From assembly GCA_025965915.1 (NCBI GenBank), contig JAOPWA010000038.1, positions 1 to 50,575 of the forward strand: a stretch of DNA of 50,575 nt. The letters are read 5' to 3'. The position numbers and the translations under genes were made by a program. The notes below the pieces were generated by a model that made no database searches, was not told where the DNA came from, and was given only the letters and a program-made list of their open reading frames with translations. Source of the DNA: Dactylosporangium sp. Lineage in GTDB: Bacteria; Actinomycetota; Actinomycetes; Mycobacteriales; Micromonosporaceae. Of the stretch, positions 12,852 through 22,231 are shown piece by piece (the stretch's first letter is position 1; every line of letters begins with the position of its first letter).

Positions 12852-13922
12852 ATGACAGTGGCAGGGGATGGCACAGTGCTGGTAACCGGCGTGAAACAGC
12901 GGGACGCCTGGCTGTCGAAAACCCTGCCACCGGTCGAACTGGTCCGGCCGGGCCTGTGGTCGGTGCCGGTACCAATCCCGGACAGCCCACTGCGCTACAC
13001 CCTGTGCTACTTCTTCGCCGACGATGCCGGGGTGGTGGTCGTCGATCCGGGTTGGGACACCGACGCCGGCCGCGACGCCCTGTCCGCAGGCCTCGCGGCC
13101 GCCGGCGCCCGACTCGGCGACGTGACCGGGGTCGTCGTCACCCACATCCACCCCGACCACCATGGACTCAGTGGTTGGCTACGCGACACCAGCGACGCCT
13201 GGATCGCCATGCACCCCGCCGAACGCGACACCCTGCCTGGGCGGATCTGGAACACCACGGCGACCGCCCCCAGCGACCGGGACTGGCTGCGAACCCAGGG
13301 CGTTCCCGACGACGAGACTACCGCCATGATCATCAGCCCTGACCAGATCGGACCGCTACTGGCCATGGCCGAACCCGACAGACTCCTACACGACGGAGAC
13401 CGGCTACCGATCCCCGGCCGGGACGTCCTAGCAGTCTGGACCCCAGGCCACACCCCCGGCCACCTGTGCCTGCACGACGCCGACGCCGGGGTGCTGCTTA
13501 CCGGCGACCACCTCCTGCCCCGCATCAGCCCCAACATCGGCGTGCACCATGGGCAGGACAACGAGCCGCTGGCCGATTACCTGCAATCGCTGGAACGAGT
13601 CACCGCGTACGCCGACAGCGAAGCGCTGCCAGCCCACGAATATCGCTTCCGCCACCTCGACGCGCGGGCCCGCTCGCTCGTCGATCACCACCGGCAGCGC
13701 TGCGAGGAGATCATCAAAACGCTGGAGCGCCTGGGCGAAGCCACGGCCTGGCAGGTCGCCGCCGAGCTCACCTGGTCACGCGGATGGACCGCGCTGCCCG
13801 GCATGATGCGCCGGATGGCCCTCGCCGAAACGATCGCGCACCTTCAGCACCTACTCGCAGGTGGTGACCTCGCCCATGACGGCGGCCGTCCGGAACTCTG
13901 GCGACACCCTCGCGCCGATTAG
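12852..13922 (+). CDS. MBL-fold metallo-hydrolase
   Basis: VVTHIHPDHHGLSGWL (HxHxDH), WTPGHTPGHLCLHD, LLTGDHLLPRISPNIG. Confidence 0.9.
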   Translation: MTVAGDGTVLVTGVKQRDAWLSKTLPPVELVRPGLWSVPVPIPDSPLRYTLCYFFADDAGVVVVDPGWDTDAGRDALSAGLAAAGARLGDVTGVVVTHIHPDHHGLSGWLRDTSDAWIAMHPAERDTLPGRIWNTTATAPSDRDWLRTQGVPDDETTAMIISPDQIGPLLAMAEPDRLLHDGDRLPIPGRDVLAVWTPGHTPGHLCLHDADAGVLLTGDHLLPRISPNIGVHHGQDNEPLADYLQSLERVTAYADSEALPAHEYRFRHLDARARSLVDHHRQRCEEIIKTLERLGEATAWQVAAELTWSRGWTALPGMMRRMALAETIAHLQHLLAGGDLAHDGGRPELWRHPRAD

Positions 13923-13970
13923 CGCTCCGCCAACCTCGTCCACCTCGTCGTCAGCCGCATCCTCTCTGTA

Positions 13971-15176
13971 TCAGCCAACATATGGCCTTTCGCGCTTGAG
14001 TTCCTCACGGGCGACGGAGCGGCGATGCACGGCGTCCGGGCCGTCAACGATTCGCAGGACGCGGGCCAATGCGTAGAAGTAGGCCAGTGGTGTGTCGTCG
14101 CTGACTCCAGCACCGCCGAAGACCTCGATTGCCCGGTCGACCACTCGGGTGGCCATCGCTGGTACAGCGACCTTGATCGCCGCGATCTCTGCGCGCGCGC
14201 CTTTGGCGCCGACGTTGTCGATCAACCATGCGGTCTTGTAGACGTACAACCGCGCCTGGTCGATCTCTATCCGCGACTGTGCGATCAGTTCCCGTACGAC
14301 ACCTTGGTCAGAGAGATGCCGGCCGAACGCGACCCGCGACTTGGCTCGGTCGACCATCAGTCCTATTGCCCGCTCAGCCATTCCGATGGCGCGCATCGCA
14401 TGGTGGATTCGCCCCGGCCCTAGCCTCGCCTGGGCGATCATGAACCCGTCGCCGTCGCCTGCGAGTAGATTGCTCGCCGGAACCCGCACATCCTCGAACA
14501 CGAGTTCGGAGTGTCCGTGCTGGTCCTGATAGCCGAATATCGGCAAGTGCCGCTCGATCGTCAGTCCCGGGGTGTCGCGGGGGACCAGGATCATCGATTG
14601 CTGCCGGTGGGTAGGCGCGGTCGGGTCGGTCTTGCCCATGGTGATGAATACCCGGCACCGCTCATCTGCTGCGCCGGTGATCCACCACTTCCGGCCGTTG
14701 ATCACGTAGTCGTCGCCGTCGCGGATGATCTGCGTAGTGATGTTCGTGGCGTCCGAGGACGCCACAGCGGGTTCGGTCATCGCGAAACCGGACCTGATCT
14801 CACCGGCCAACAGTGGCGCGAGCCATCGTTGCTTCTGGGCGTCGGTGCCGAACAGGTGCAGCGTCTCCATGTTCCCCGTGTCCGGCGCCTGGCAATTGAT
14901 CGCCTCCGGTGCGATCACCGGGGACCAGCCGGATACCTCGGCGACGGCCGCATATTCGAGGTTCGTCAGTCCCGACAGTTCGGGGAGGAAGAGGTTCCAC
15001 AGTCCACGCTTCCTGGCGGACTCCTTGAGCCGCTCAACGACTGGCGGATGTGCATGCGTGTCGTGGGTCGCCCGCCATGTGTTGTACTCGCCCTCGGCGG
15101 GGAACACCTCCTCCCGCATGAAGTCCCACATTCGGGAGCACGTCTCCTGCGCTTTGGGGGAAAGGGAGAAATCCAT
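13971..15176 (-). CDS. Acyl-CoA dehydrogenase, ACAD10/11-FadE36 type
   Basis: MDFSLSPKAQETCSRMWDFMREEVFPAEGEYNTWR...; FAMTEPAVASSDATNI; VDRAIEVFGGAGVSDDTPLAYFYALARVLRIVDGPDAVHR. Start chosen at internal ATG 15176 (ORF opens at 15293). Confidence 0.9.
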   Translation of the reverse strand: MDFSLSPKAQETCSRMWDFMREEVFPAEGEYNTWRATHDTHAHPPVVERLKESARKRGLWNLFLPELSGLTNLEYAAVAEVSGWSPVIAPEAINCQAPDTGNMETLHLFGTDAQKQRWLAPLLAGEIRSGFAMTEPAVASSDATNITTQIIRDGDDYVINGRKWWITGAADERCRVFITMGKTDPTAPTHRQQSMILVPRDTPGLTIERHLPIFGYQDQHGHSELVFEDVRVPASNLLAGDGDGFMIAQARLGPGRIHHAMRAIGMAERAIGLMVDRAKSRVAFGRHLSDQGVVRELIAQSRIEIDQARLYVYKTAWLIDNVGAKGARAEIAAIKVAVPAMATRVVDRAIEVFGGAGVSDDTPLAYFYALARVLRIVDGPDAVHRRSVAREELKRERPYVG

Positions 15177-15180
15177 TCGA

Positions 15181-16206
15181 TCAACCTCTCTGTGCAAGGA
15201 TGGACAAGCCACCCTCGGCGATCCGGAGCACCTCGGCGTCAAGATCTCCAAAGTCCTGGCCAGCCATGGTTCCAGCCGCGACGCGGGCCGCAATCCCCTG
15301 CGCGATCACGGCGAACTTGAAATGGGCCAGCGCCTCATGGAAGGCAATGCTCTCCAGCGCTACACCCGTCCGCTCCATGTAGCGCGCTGCCAGATCGCCC
15401 CGCGGCGGGAACCCTGGGGCGGTAGTGACAACCGGGGTCAGCGCATGCTGCTCCTCCCCCGGCTCTCGCCAGTAGAAGAACAAGACACCGAGATCCGTCA
15501 GGGGGTCGCCGAGCGTGGACAACTCCCAGTCGATCACCGCCGCGACCCTACCCGGGTCGGACGGGTCCATCAGGCAGTTGTCCATCCGGTAGTCGCCGTG
15601 CACGATTGACGCGCGCCGACTGGCCGGCACGCGCTTGACGAGCCGGGCGCTCAGCTCGTCGATCGCCGTTACCTCGCGCGTCTTCGACTTCTCCCACTGC
15701 GCGCTCCAGCGCCGGAGTTGCCTCTCCAGGTACCCATCGGGACGACCGTAGTCACCCAGGCCGACCGATACGGGGTCGACAGTATGAAGATCAGCAAGCG
15801 TGTCGACCAAGGCGAAAGCGAGTTCGCGCTTCTGCGCGGCCGAATCGGCGTACTCAACCGGCAACTCCTCCCTGATCACGTGGCCGAGCACCTTCTCCAT
15901 CACGTAGAAGGGTGCACCGAGCAGGTCACCGCTGGTGTCCTCAAGGACAATGCGCGGCACGGGTACGACCGTACCGGCCAGCGCACTCTGCACCCTCACC
16001 TCGCGACCCATGTCATGAGCACTCGGCAGCAGATCACCCGAGGGCGGACGGCGCAGGATCACCGAGCCGGCCTCACTTGCCAGTTCGAACGTCAGATTGG
16101 ACTTTCCACCGACGACGAGCGTCGGTTCGATCGCCAGCCACCGATCATCGCCAAACACCTGCGCGAGCAACGGACCCAACAGATCGGGACGCACTAGTTC
16201 TTGCAA
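15181..16206 (-). CDS. Phosphotransferase, APH/choline-kinase fold (ACAD10/11-associated kinase type)
   Basis: GGKSNLTFEL, IVHGDYRMDNCLMDP, AAVIDWELSTLGDPLTDLG: kinase HGDxRxDN and DWE motifs. Confidence 0.9.
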   Translation of the reverse strand: MQELVRPDLLGPLLAQVFGDDRWLAIEPTLVVGGKSNLTFELASEAGSVILRRPPSGDLLPSAHDMGREVRVQSALAGTVVPVPRIVLEDTSGDLLGAPFYVMEKVLGHVIREELPVEYADSAAQKRELAFALVDTLADLHTVDPVSVGLGDYGRPDGYLERQLRRWSAQWEKSKTREVTAIDELSARLVKRVPASRRASIVHGDYRMDNCLMDPSDPGRVAAVIDWELSTLGDPLTDLGVLFFYWREPGEEQHALTPVVTTAPGFPPRGDLAARYMERTGVALESIAFHEALAHFKFAVIAQGIAARVAAGTMAGQDFGDLDAEVLRIAEGGLSILAQRG

Positions 16207-16407
16207 CCTCAGTTTCCTCTCCTTCTGAGTGCATGGCAGACCGCACCATACAAGCTCCTATTTGGACGTGTCTTACCGCGACCTATGTCCTGACAGGAGC
16301 TTCTTCACATCCATGAGCGCTGGCGGTGTCGGGTAGATGGTGACCGGGTAGTGCCCGCGTCGACGATCAGCAAGTGCCGCCTAGCGCCCTTTTGGTAGGG
16401 CAGCGAT

Positions 16408-18195
16408 TCAGAGCCACGCCTCGGACATCGTCAGCAGCGAAACGTCGATGGACGCGAGGAGGTCCAGTTGAGGTTCGATACGGGGCAGCTCGTGGGTGAA
16501 GAAATACGACGCGGCTGCTCGCTTGCCCGCATAGAAGTCGCCTTCCTTCCCGGCTGCCACGATCGCCTGCTCCAGCCACATCCACGCGATGACGATGTGG
16601 CCGACAGCGTCAAGGTATGTCGCAGCATTGGCCAGCGCCGTGGCCGGGTCTCCGGTGGCCCAGAGGCTCTCGGTGATCCGAACGATTCGGGTCAGGGCCT
16701 GCTGCAGTTGTTCTCCCAGTGCGGCCAAGTCGCCGGTGGCCTTATTGACGGTCTCGCATACGGCCTGCACCAACAGTCGCAGGCCCGCGCCGCCGTGCAT
16801 GATGACTTTACGACCGAGGAGATCCTGCGCCTGGATTCCGTGTGTGCCTTCGTGGATGGCGTTGAGGCGGTTGTCCCGGTAGAACTGTTCGACCGGGTAC
16901 TCCCGGGTGTAGCCGTAGCCCCCGTGGATTTGGATTGCGTGGTCGTTCGCGACCAGGCACCACTGTGATGGCCAGCTCTTGACGATCGGCGTGAGCACGT
17001 CAAGAAGCAATCCGGCCCGGCTGCGGGCGTCGTAGGTCGAGGCGGTCTGTTGCTCGTCGAGGAGCCGCGCCGAGTACAAGACCAGCGCCATACCCCCTTC
17101 GACGTAGGCTTTCGAGGCGAGCAGCATCCGCCTGACGTCCGCGTGCTGAACGATCGGCACCTGCGGTGCGGCCGGGTCCTTCGCACCGACCGGCCGGCCC
17201 TGTAGCCGGCCTCGGGCGTAGTCCACTGCATGCAGGTACCCGGTGTAACCCAGGGACACGGCGCCGACGCCGACGCCGATGCGGGCCTCGTTCATCATGT
17301 GGAACATGTAGTCGAGGCCGTGGTTCTGCTCTCCCAGGAGATAGCCGACCGCTCCCGAGGATCCCTGGGGCGTGTGGGCACCCTCGCCGAAGTTGAGGAC
17401 GGCGTTGGTCGTGCCGCGGTAGCCCATCTTGTGGTTCAGACCGGCGAGCACGACGTCATTGCGCTCGCCAAGTGAGCCGTCCTCGTCGACGAGGAACTTC
17501 GGCACGATGAACAGCGATAGCCCCTTGACCCCCCGTTGTGTTCCCGCAACGCGAGCGAGGACGAGATGCACTATGTTGTCGCTGAGTTCGTGGTCGCCGC
17601 CCGAGATCCACATCTTGTTGCCGTAGAGGCGGAAGGTCCCGTCGCTGGAGGGCACCGCGCGCATGGCGACATCGGCGAGCGACGAACCAGCCTGAGGTTC
17701 GGACAGACACATCGTGCCGAAGAATCGCCCTTCGATCATAGGACCGACGAAGGTTCTGATCTGCGCGGGAGAACCGTGGGCGATCAGCAGGTTGGCGTTC
17801 GCCATCGTGAGCATCGGGTAACTTGCGGTGGCGACGTTCGCAGCCTGGAACCATGCGAAGCATGCTCGATGAATGACGTTCGGAAGCTGAAAGCCCCCCA
17901 GTTCCTCGTCCATGGCGCCGCTGAAAAGACCACTCTTGTTGAACGCGGCCAGCGCGGCGGCGATCTCCGGGATAAGCGTGACGCGCTCGCCGTCGAACTG
18001 GGGCTCTTCCCTGTCGCTCTTTGCGTTGTGGGTGGCGAAGTGGCGTTCGGCCAACTGCTGGGACAGTTCAAGGAAGGCGTCGAACGTCTCCCGCGAGTGG
18101 TGCCTGAATCGGTCCCTGGATGTCAGGGATTCCGACTGGAGCCATTCGAACAGGAGGAAGTCGAGGTCTCGCCTGGAAAGCACCTTGGACGTCAT
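16408..18195 (-). CDS. Acyl-CoA dehydrogenase with extended C-terminal domain (FadE5/AidB-like size class)
   Basis: MTSKVLSRRDLDFLLFEWLQSESLTSRDRF...; MCLSEPQAGSSLADV; IHGGYGYTREYPVEQFYRDNRLNAIHEGTHGIQAQDLLGRKV. ORF opens at 18270. Confidence 0.9.
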   Translation of the reverse strand: MTSKVLSRRDLDFLLFEWLQSESLTSRDRFRHHSRETFDAFLELSQQLAERHFATHNAKSDREEPQFDGERVTLIPEIAAALAAFNKSGLFSGAMDEELGGFQLPNVIHRACFAWFQAANVATASYPMLTMANANLLIAHGSPAQIRTFVGPMIEGRFFGTMCLSEPQAGSSLADVAMRAVPSSDGTFRLYGNKMWISGGDHELSDNIVHLVLARVAGTQRGVKGLSLFIVPKFLVDEDGSLGERNDVVLAGLNHKMGYRGTTNAVLNFGEGAHTPQGSSGAVGYLLGEQNHGLDYMFHMMNEARIGVGVGAVSLGYTGYLHAVDYARGRLQGRPVGAKDPAAPQVPIVQHADVRRMLLASKAYVEGGMALVLYSARLLDEQQTASTYDARSRAGLLLDVLTPIVKSWPSQWCLVANDHAIQIHGGYGYTREYPVEQFYRDNRLNAIHEGTHGIQAQDLLGRKVIMHGGAGLRLLVQAVCETVNKATGDLAALGEQLQQALTRIVRITESLWATGDPATALANAATYLDAVGHIVIAWMWLEQAIVAAGKEGDFYAGKRAAASYFFTHELPRIEPQLDLLASIDVSLLTMSEAWL

Positions 18196-18266
18196 GACAG
18201 AGGTCCCCTTCGGCAGTGGAGAGAGCAGATCAGGAGGTCGTCGGCGCCGGGTGGTGTTTGCGGTGC

Positions 18267-19106
18267 TCACATCGAGATCCCGCCGTCCACAGCAAGGACG
18301 ATTCCTGTCACGTAGCCGGCCTCCTTCGACGCCAGGAAACCGACAGCGGCGGCCATCTCCTCGGGCTGCGCGAATCGTCGCATGGGTATGGCTGCGGTGA
18401 GTTCCTGCCTCTTTTCCTCCGGGATGGAGGCGATCATCCGGGTCTCCGCATTGGGAGACACCGCGTTCACCGTCACGCCGAATCGCGCCAGTTCCTTGGC
18501 TGCGGTCTTAGTGAAGCCGATGATCCCTGCCTTGGCGGCCGCATAGTTGGCCTGACCCGTGTTACCCCGCAGGCCGGTGTAGGAGGTCACATTGATCACC
18601 CGTCCGAACTGCTGCTGACGGAAGTGCGGGGTACATGCCCTCGTGAATCGGAAGGTGCCACCGGTGTGGACCGCGAGGACCTGTTCCCAGTCCTCGTCGG
18701 TCAGTTTCCACAGGACGTTGTCGCGCAGGATGCCTGCGTTGTTCACAAGGATGTCGACGCGGCCGGTCTCCCCGATGATTCGGTCCACGGCAGCGTTGAC
18801 TTCGTCGGTACTGGCGACGTCCGCGTGATGAGCTCGCGCACCTATGGAAGCGGCAGCGTCCTGCACCCCGTCGCCATCGAAGTCGACCAGGTAAACGGTG
18901 GCCTGGGCCTTCTGGAAGAAGCGCCCGAGCTCAAGCCCGATCCCTTGGGCCCCTCCTGTGACGATCACAGTCTGACCGGAGAAGTTGAAGAGAAGATTGT
19001 CGCGCAAAGGGAAACTCCCTGTCTGATTGTCGTTGGGGACGCCTTGCATGGCGGCCGCCGCCGCGAAAGCGGTGGGGCGGGAAGATCGAGGACCACCGGC
19101 AACCAT
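18267..19106 (-). CDS. SDR-family oxidoreductase (FabG-like); likely start 19049
   Basis: VIVTGGAQGIGLELGRFF, LVNNAGILRDNVLWKL, YAAAKAGIIGFTKTAAKE. Confidence 0.9.
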   Translation of the reverse strand: MVAGGPRSSRPTAFAAAAAMQGVPNDNQTGSFPLRDNLLFNFSGQTVIVTGGAQGIGLELGRFFQKAQATVYLVDFDGDGVQDAAASIGARAHHADVASTDEVNAAVDRIIGETGRVDILVNNAGILRDNVLWKLTDEDWEQVLAVHTGGTFRFTRACTPHFRQQQFGRVINVTSYTGLRGNTGQANYAAAKAGIIGFTKTAAKELARFGVTVNAVSPNAETRMIASIPEEKRQELTAAIPMRRFAQPEEMAAAVGFLASKEAGYVTGIVLAVDGGISM

Positions 19107-19258
19107 CTGGCGTCGTCACCGACATCGGTGCCCGACCGGCGTGACGCCCCGTTGGCCCGGGCAGGCCAAGGACACCGACCTAGCCGACAGCCGGTCACAC
19201 GCTTGTGGACATGTCATGACGTGCGTCGCAGGCGCAGAGCCCGAACCGTGACTGTGAC

Positions 19259-20035
19259 TCAGACTGCCGTCCAGCCACCGTCGACAGGCAGGATCGATCC
19301 GGTCACGTAGCTACTGGCATCACTCGCGAGGTAGAGGAGGGCTCCCAACAGCTCACCTTCCCTGCCTGAGCGCCCCATGGGGGTAAGCTTCGCCACCCAG
19401 GCCTCACCGTCCTCGCTACCGAACAATCCCGCGGTCATCTCCGTTGGGAAGAAACCGGGCGCGATTGCATTCACGCGTACGCCCCGACGGGCCCACTGGG
19501 CGGCGAGTTCGCGCGTGAGGTTGATAACGCCGGCTTTACTCGCCGCATAACTCGCCTGCGGCATGCGGCCAAGGCCCACCAGTCCGACGATAGAAGCAAC
19601 GTTGACGATCGAACCACCGCCCTGCGCGACCATCTGCACTCCGGCGTACCGGCACATCGAGTAGGCGCCGATGAGATTCACCTCGACCACCTGCCGAAAA
19701 TCATCGGCGGTTTCGTTCTCGACCCGGTTCGGCTTGCTGATGCCGGCGTTATTGACGAGGACGTCGACACGTCCGAACCGTTCGACCGTGCGCTCCACCA
19801 GCACACGGCAGTCATCGTCCACGGTGATGTCGCAGGGCACGACCAGGGCGTCGCCTATTTCGGCTGCGATACGCTCGAGTCTCTCGGTGCGCCGCGCGGC
19901 GAGGACCACCTTTGCGCCCGCCTCGGCGAGCTTCCTGCCGAAATGCTCGCCGAGTCCGCTTGAAGCGCCGGTCACGATGACGACGCGTCCCCGGACGCTG
20001 AACAGGTCTGAACTCAAGGTGTAGTTTCCTTTCAC
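19259..20035 (-). CDS. SDR-family oxidoreductase
   Basis: VIVTGASSGLGEHFGRKLAEAG, LVNNAGISKPNRVE, YAASKAGVINLTRELA, VTGSILPVDGGWTAV. Confidence 0.92.
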   Translation of the reverse strand: MKGNYTLSSDLFSVRGRVVIVTGASSGLGEHFGRKLAEAGAKVVLAARRTERLERIAAEIGDALVVPCDITVDDDCRVLVERTVERFGRVDVLVNNAGISKPNRVENETADDFRQVVEVNLIGAYSMCRYAGVQMVAQGGGSIVNVASIVGLVGLGRMPQASYAASKAGVINLTRELAAQWARRGVRVNAIAPGFFPTEMTAGLFGSEDGEAWVAKLTPMGRSGREGELLGALLYLASDASSYVTGSILPVDGGWTAV

Positions 20036-20808
20036 AGTGCGGTGAGGCCGCCGTCGACGGGCATGACCGTTCCGGTCACGTACCTGGACTTCTCACCGAG
20101 TAGCCACATGACGGCCTCAGCAACCTCTGTCGGCTCCGCGAAACGGCGGCTTGGGTTGGCGGCTGTCAACTTTTCGCGTGCCGCCCCGGGCGAGCTGGCG
20201 TTGAAGGACTCAGCGACGGCATCCATGATGCGTGTCTGGGTCGGTCCTGGCGCCACTGCGTTGACCCGAATGCCGTCCCGCGCCCCTTCGATCGCGGCGC
20301 TTCGCGTCAAGCCCACCACCGCGTGTTTTGCCGCGACGTACGGCCCGTACCGTGGGACACCGCGGAAGCCGGCGTTCGACGCGATGTTGACGATGGAGCC
20401 ACCGGAGCCCAGGTGGCGCAGGCCGGCACGCGTCCCCAGGAATGCACTATGAGTGTTGATCGCCACGTTGGCGGCGAAGTCCGCCAACGACGTGTCGACC
20501 AGTCGGGCGCCTTGACCTTGCACGCCGGCATTGTTCACAACTCCGCGCAGCTCGCCGAGCGCCTTGGCCGCGTCAACCAACCGGTCCCAGAGCTGCTCGT
20601 CGGTCACATCGCCTTTGATCATCTGGACGTGGTCGTCCCGAACGCTCTCGGACGGTTCCAGGTCGGCCCCGACGACGAACCAACTTTGCTCCCTCAGGAC
20701 CGAGACGATCGCGGCCCCGATCCCGCGTGACGCGCCCGTGACGATCGCTACGGGCCGGTGCTCACTCACTGCCGACCGCCGAGGACTGGGTAGGGACGAG
20801 GCCCTCAC
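20032..20808 (-). CDS. SDR-family oxidoreductase (true start may be internal, near 20770)
   Basis: VAIVTGASRGIGAAIVSVL, VVNNAGVQGQGARLV, YVAAKHAVVGLTRSAAIEGA. Confidence 0.9.
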   Translation of the reverse strand: MRASSLPSPRRSAVSEHRPVAIVTGASRGIGAAIVSVLREQSWFVVGADLEPSESVRDDHVQMIKGDVTDEQLWDRLVDAAKALGELRGVVNNAGVQGQGARLVDTSLADFAANVAINTHSAFLGTRAGLRHLGSGGSIVNIASNAGFRGVPRYGPYVAAKHAVVGLTRSAAIEGARDGIRVNAVAPGPTQTRIMDAVAESFNASSPGAAREKLTAANPSRRFAEPTEVAEAVMWLLGEKSRYVTGTVMPVDGGLTAL

Positions 20809-22231
20809 GGAAAATCGCGTTCGCCCAGATGCGGGACATCTGCGTCACCACGTCGTCGAGACTCAGCGATGATGGCCGTCCTTCGACGAAGCACGCGTAC
20901 GCGTACTGTTCGGTCATGCCGCCGAACAAGGTGGCCGTGAACTCCGCGTCCAATGACGGGTCGGCAAGCCCTTCGTTCTGAGCTCGAGTGATCATCCGAG
21001 CGATTCGGCGATAGAAGATGTCGCGGGCCTCGATCCACATCTCGCGTACTCGGGGCTCCCGCTGGGCCGCCTCGATGAGCATCGCGTACAGGTCCGCGTT
21101 CTTCTCGTAGAAGGTCAGGTACTTGCGCGTCGTTGTGTACACCGAACGCGTCGGTTCGGTCGACTGCCAGCTGTCGCGCGCGAAGGCTACGACGTCGCGA
21201 AGCAGGTCCTCGAGCAGCTCGATGAGAACGGCTTCCTTGTCGGTGAAGTACCGGTAGAAACTGCCCTGCGAGAGGTTGGCTTCAGAAGTGATGTCCGAGA
21301 CCCTGGCATGGCCGTAGCCGATTCGCCCGAACACCCGTCGAGCCGACGCCTTCAGCAGGGATCTGGTCCGGTTGCCCTTCTGGGTACGAGGCTGCAGATC
21401 GGCTTCGCTGGAACTGCTGACCGGGGGAAGCCCCTCATACTTCGGGGGCCGCTTCTCCAGAAAGGCGTGAATGCCTTCGAGCGCGTCGTGCGACGTCGTC
21501 GCATACGTCTGCACCGTGACCAGTTCCTTCTGCAAGCCGTCGTCCAGCGTGTTCTGCCGCCCGACGTCGATGAGTTGCTTCATCGTGCGGTAGGCATGGG
21601 GGCTGTGCCGCGCGGAGGCGGCAACGAGGTTGATCGTCGCCGCCTCCAGCTCTTCCGGCGCCGAGACGAGCGTGGTGAGCCCCGCCGCCTCAGCCTCCGC
21701 AGCCGTGTACAGCCGCCCGGACAGCATCCACTCCTTGGCTTTCTGCCATCCGATGGCGCGACCGAGGCGCTGGCTGCCACCTGCACCCGGCAATTGGCCT
21801 GATCCGAGGTGTCCGTCGCCGATACGTGCGGTCTGGGAGATGGTGATGAAGTCGCAGGCGAGGGCGAGTTCGAGGCCACCGGCCACGCAGGCGCCGTTCA
21901 CCATGGCACACGTCACCAAGGATCCGCGCTCAAGGCGCTCGCAGAGTTTCTTGAAGTCCTCAAGAAACGCGCCGAAGCGTACGGAATTGGCGTAGAGGTC
22001 GAGGTATTTGCGCAGGTCTCCGCCTGCGGAGAATGCCGAGCCGGCACCTGTGACGATGAAGCCGCGTAGCAGGGGATCGGCCTCCACGTCATCCAGGTGG
22101 GCAAGGAGCGCTCGCACGGTGTCGTGGTCGAGCGGGTTCCGCAGGTCCGGCCGGTTGATCCGGATCAGCACACCGCGCGTGCCGTCGACTTCCCAGTGCT
22201 CACAGACGGTCAGCTCACTGTGCGGCTTCAT
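20762..22231 (-). CDS. Fusion protein: N-terminal enoyl-CoA hydratase/isomerase (crotonase) domain + C-terminal TetR-family regulator
   Basis: One uninterrupted frame: ...CAMVNGACVAGGLELALACDFITISQTARIGDGHLGSGQLPGAGGSQRLGRAIG... (crotonase), linker PPVSSSSEADLQPRTQKGN, then RTRSLLKASARRVFGRIGYGHARVSDITSEANLSQGSFYRYFTDKEAVLIELLEDLL (TetR HTH). ORF opens at 22267; ATG 22231 preferred. Confidence 0.85.
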   Translation of the reverse strand: MKPHSELTVCEHWEVDGTRGVLIRINRPDLRNPLDHDTVRALLAHLDDVEADPLLRGFIVTGAGSAFSAGGDLRKYLDLYANSVRFGAFLEDFKKLCERLERGSLVTCAMVNGACVAGGLELALACDFITISQTARIGDGHLGSGQLPGAGGSQRLGRAIGWQKAKEWMLSGRLYTAAEAEAAGLTTLVSAPEELEAATINLVAASARHSPHAYRTMKQLIDVGRQNTLDDGLQKELVTVQTYATTSHDALEGIHAFLEKRPPKYEGLPPVSSSSEADLQPRTQKGNRTRSLLKASARRVFGRIGYGHARVSDITSEANLSQGSFYRYFTDKEAVLIELLEDLLRDVVAFARDSWQSTEPTRSVYTTTRKYLTFYEKNADLYAMLIEAAQREPRVREMWIEARDIFYRRIARMITRAQNEGLADPSLDAEFTATLFGGMTEQYAYACFVEGRPSSLSLDDVVTQMSRIWANAIFREGLVPTQSSAVGSE

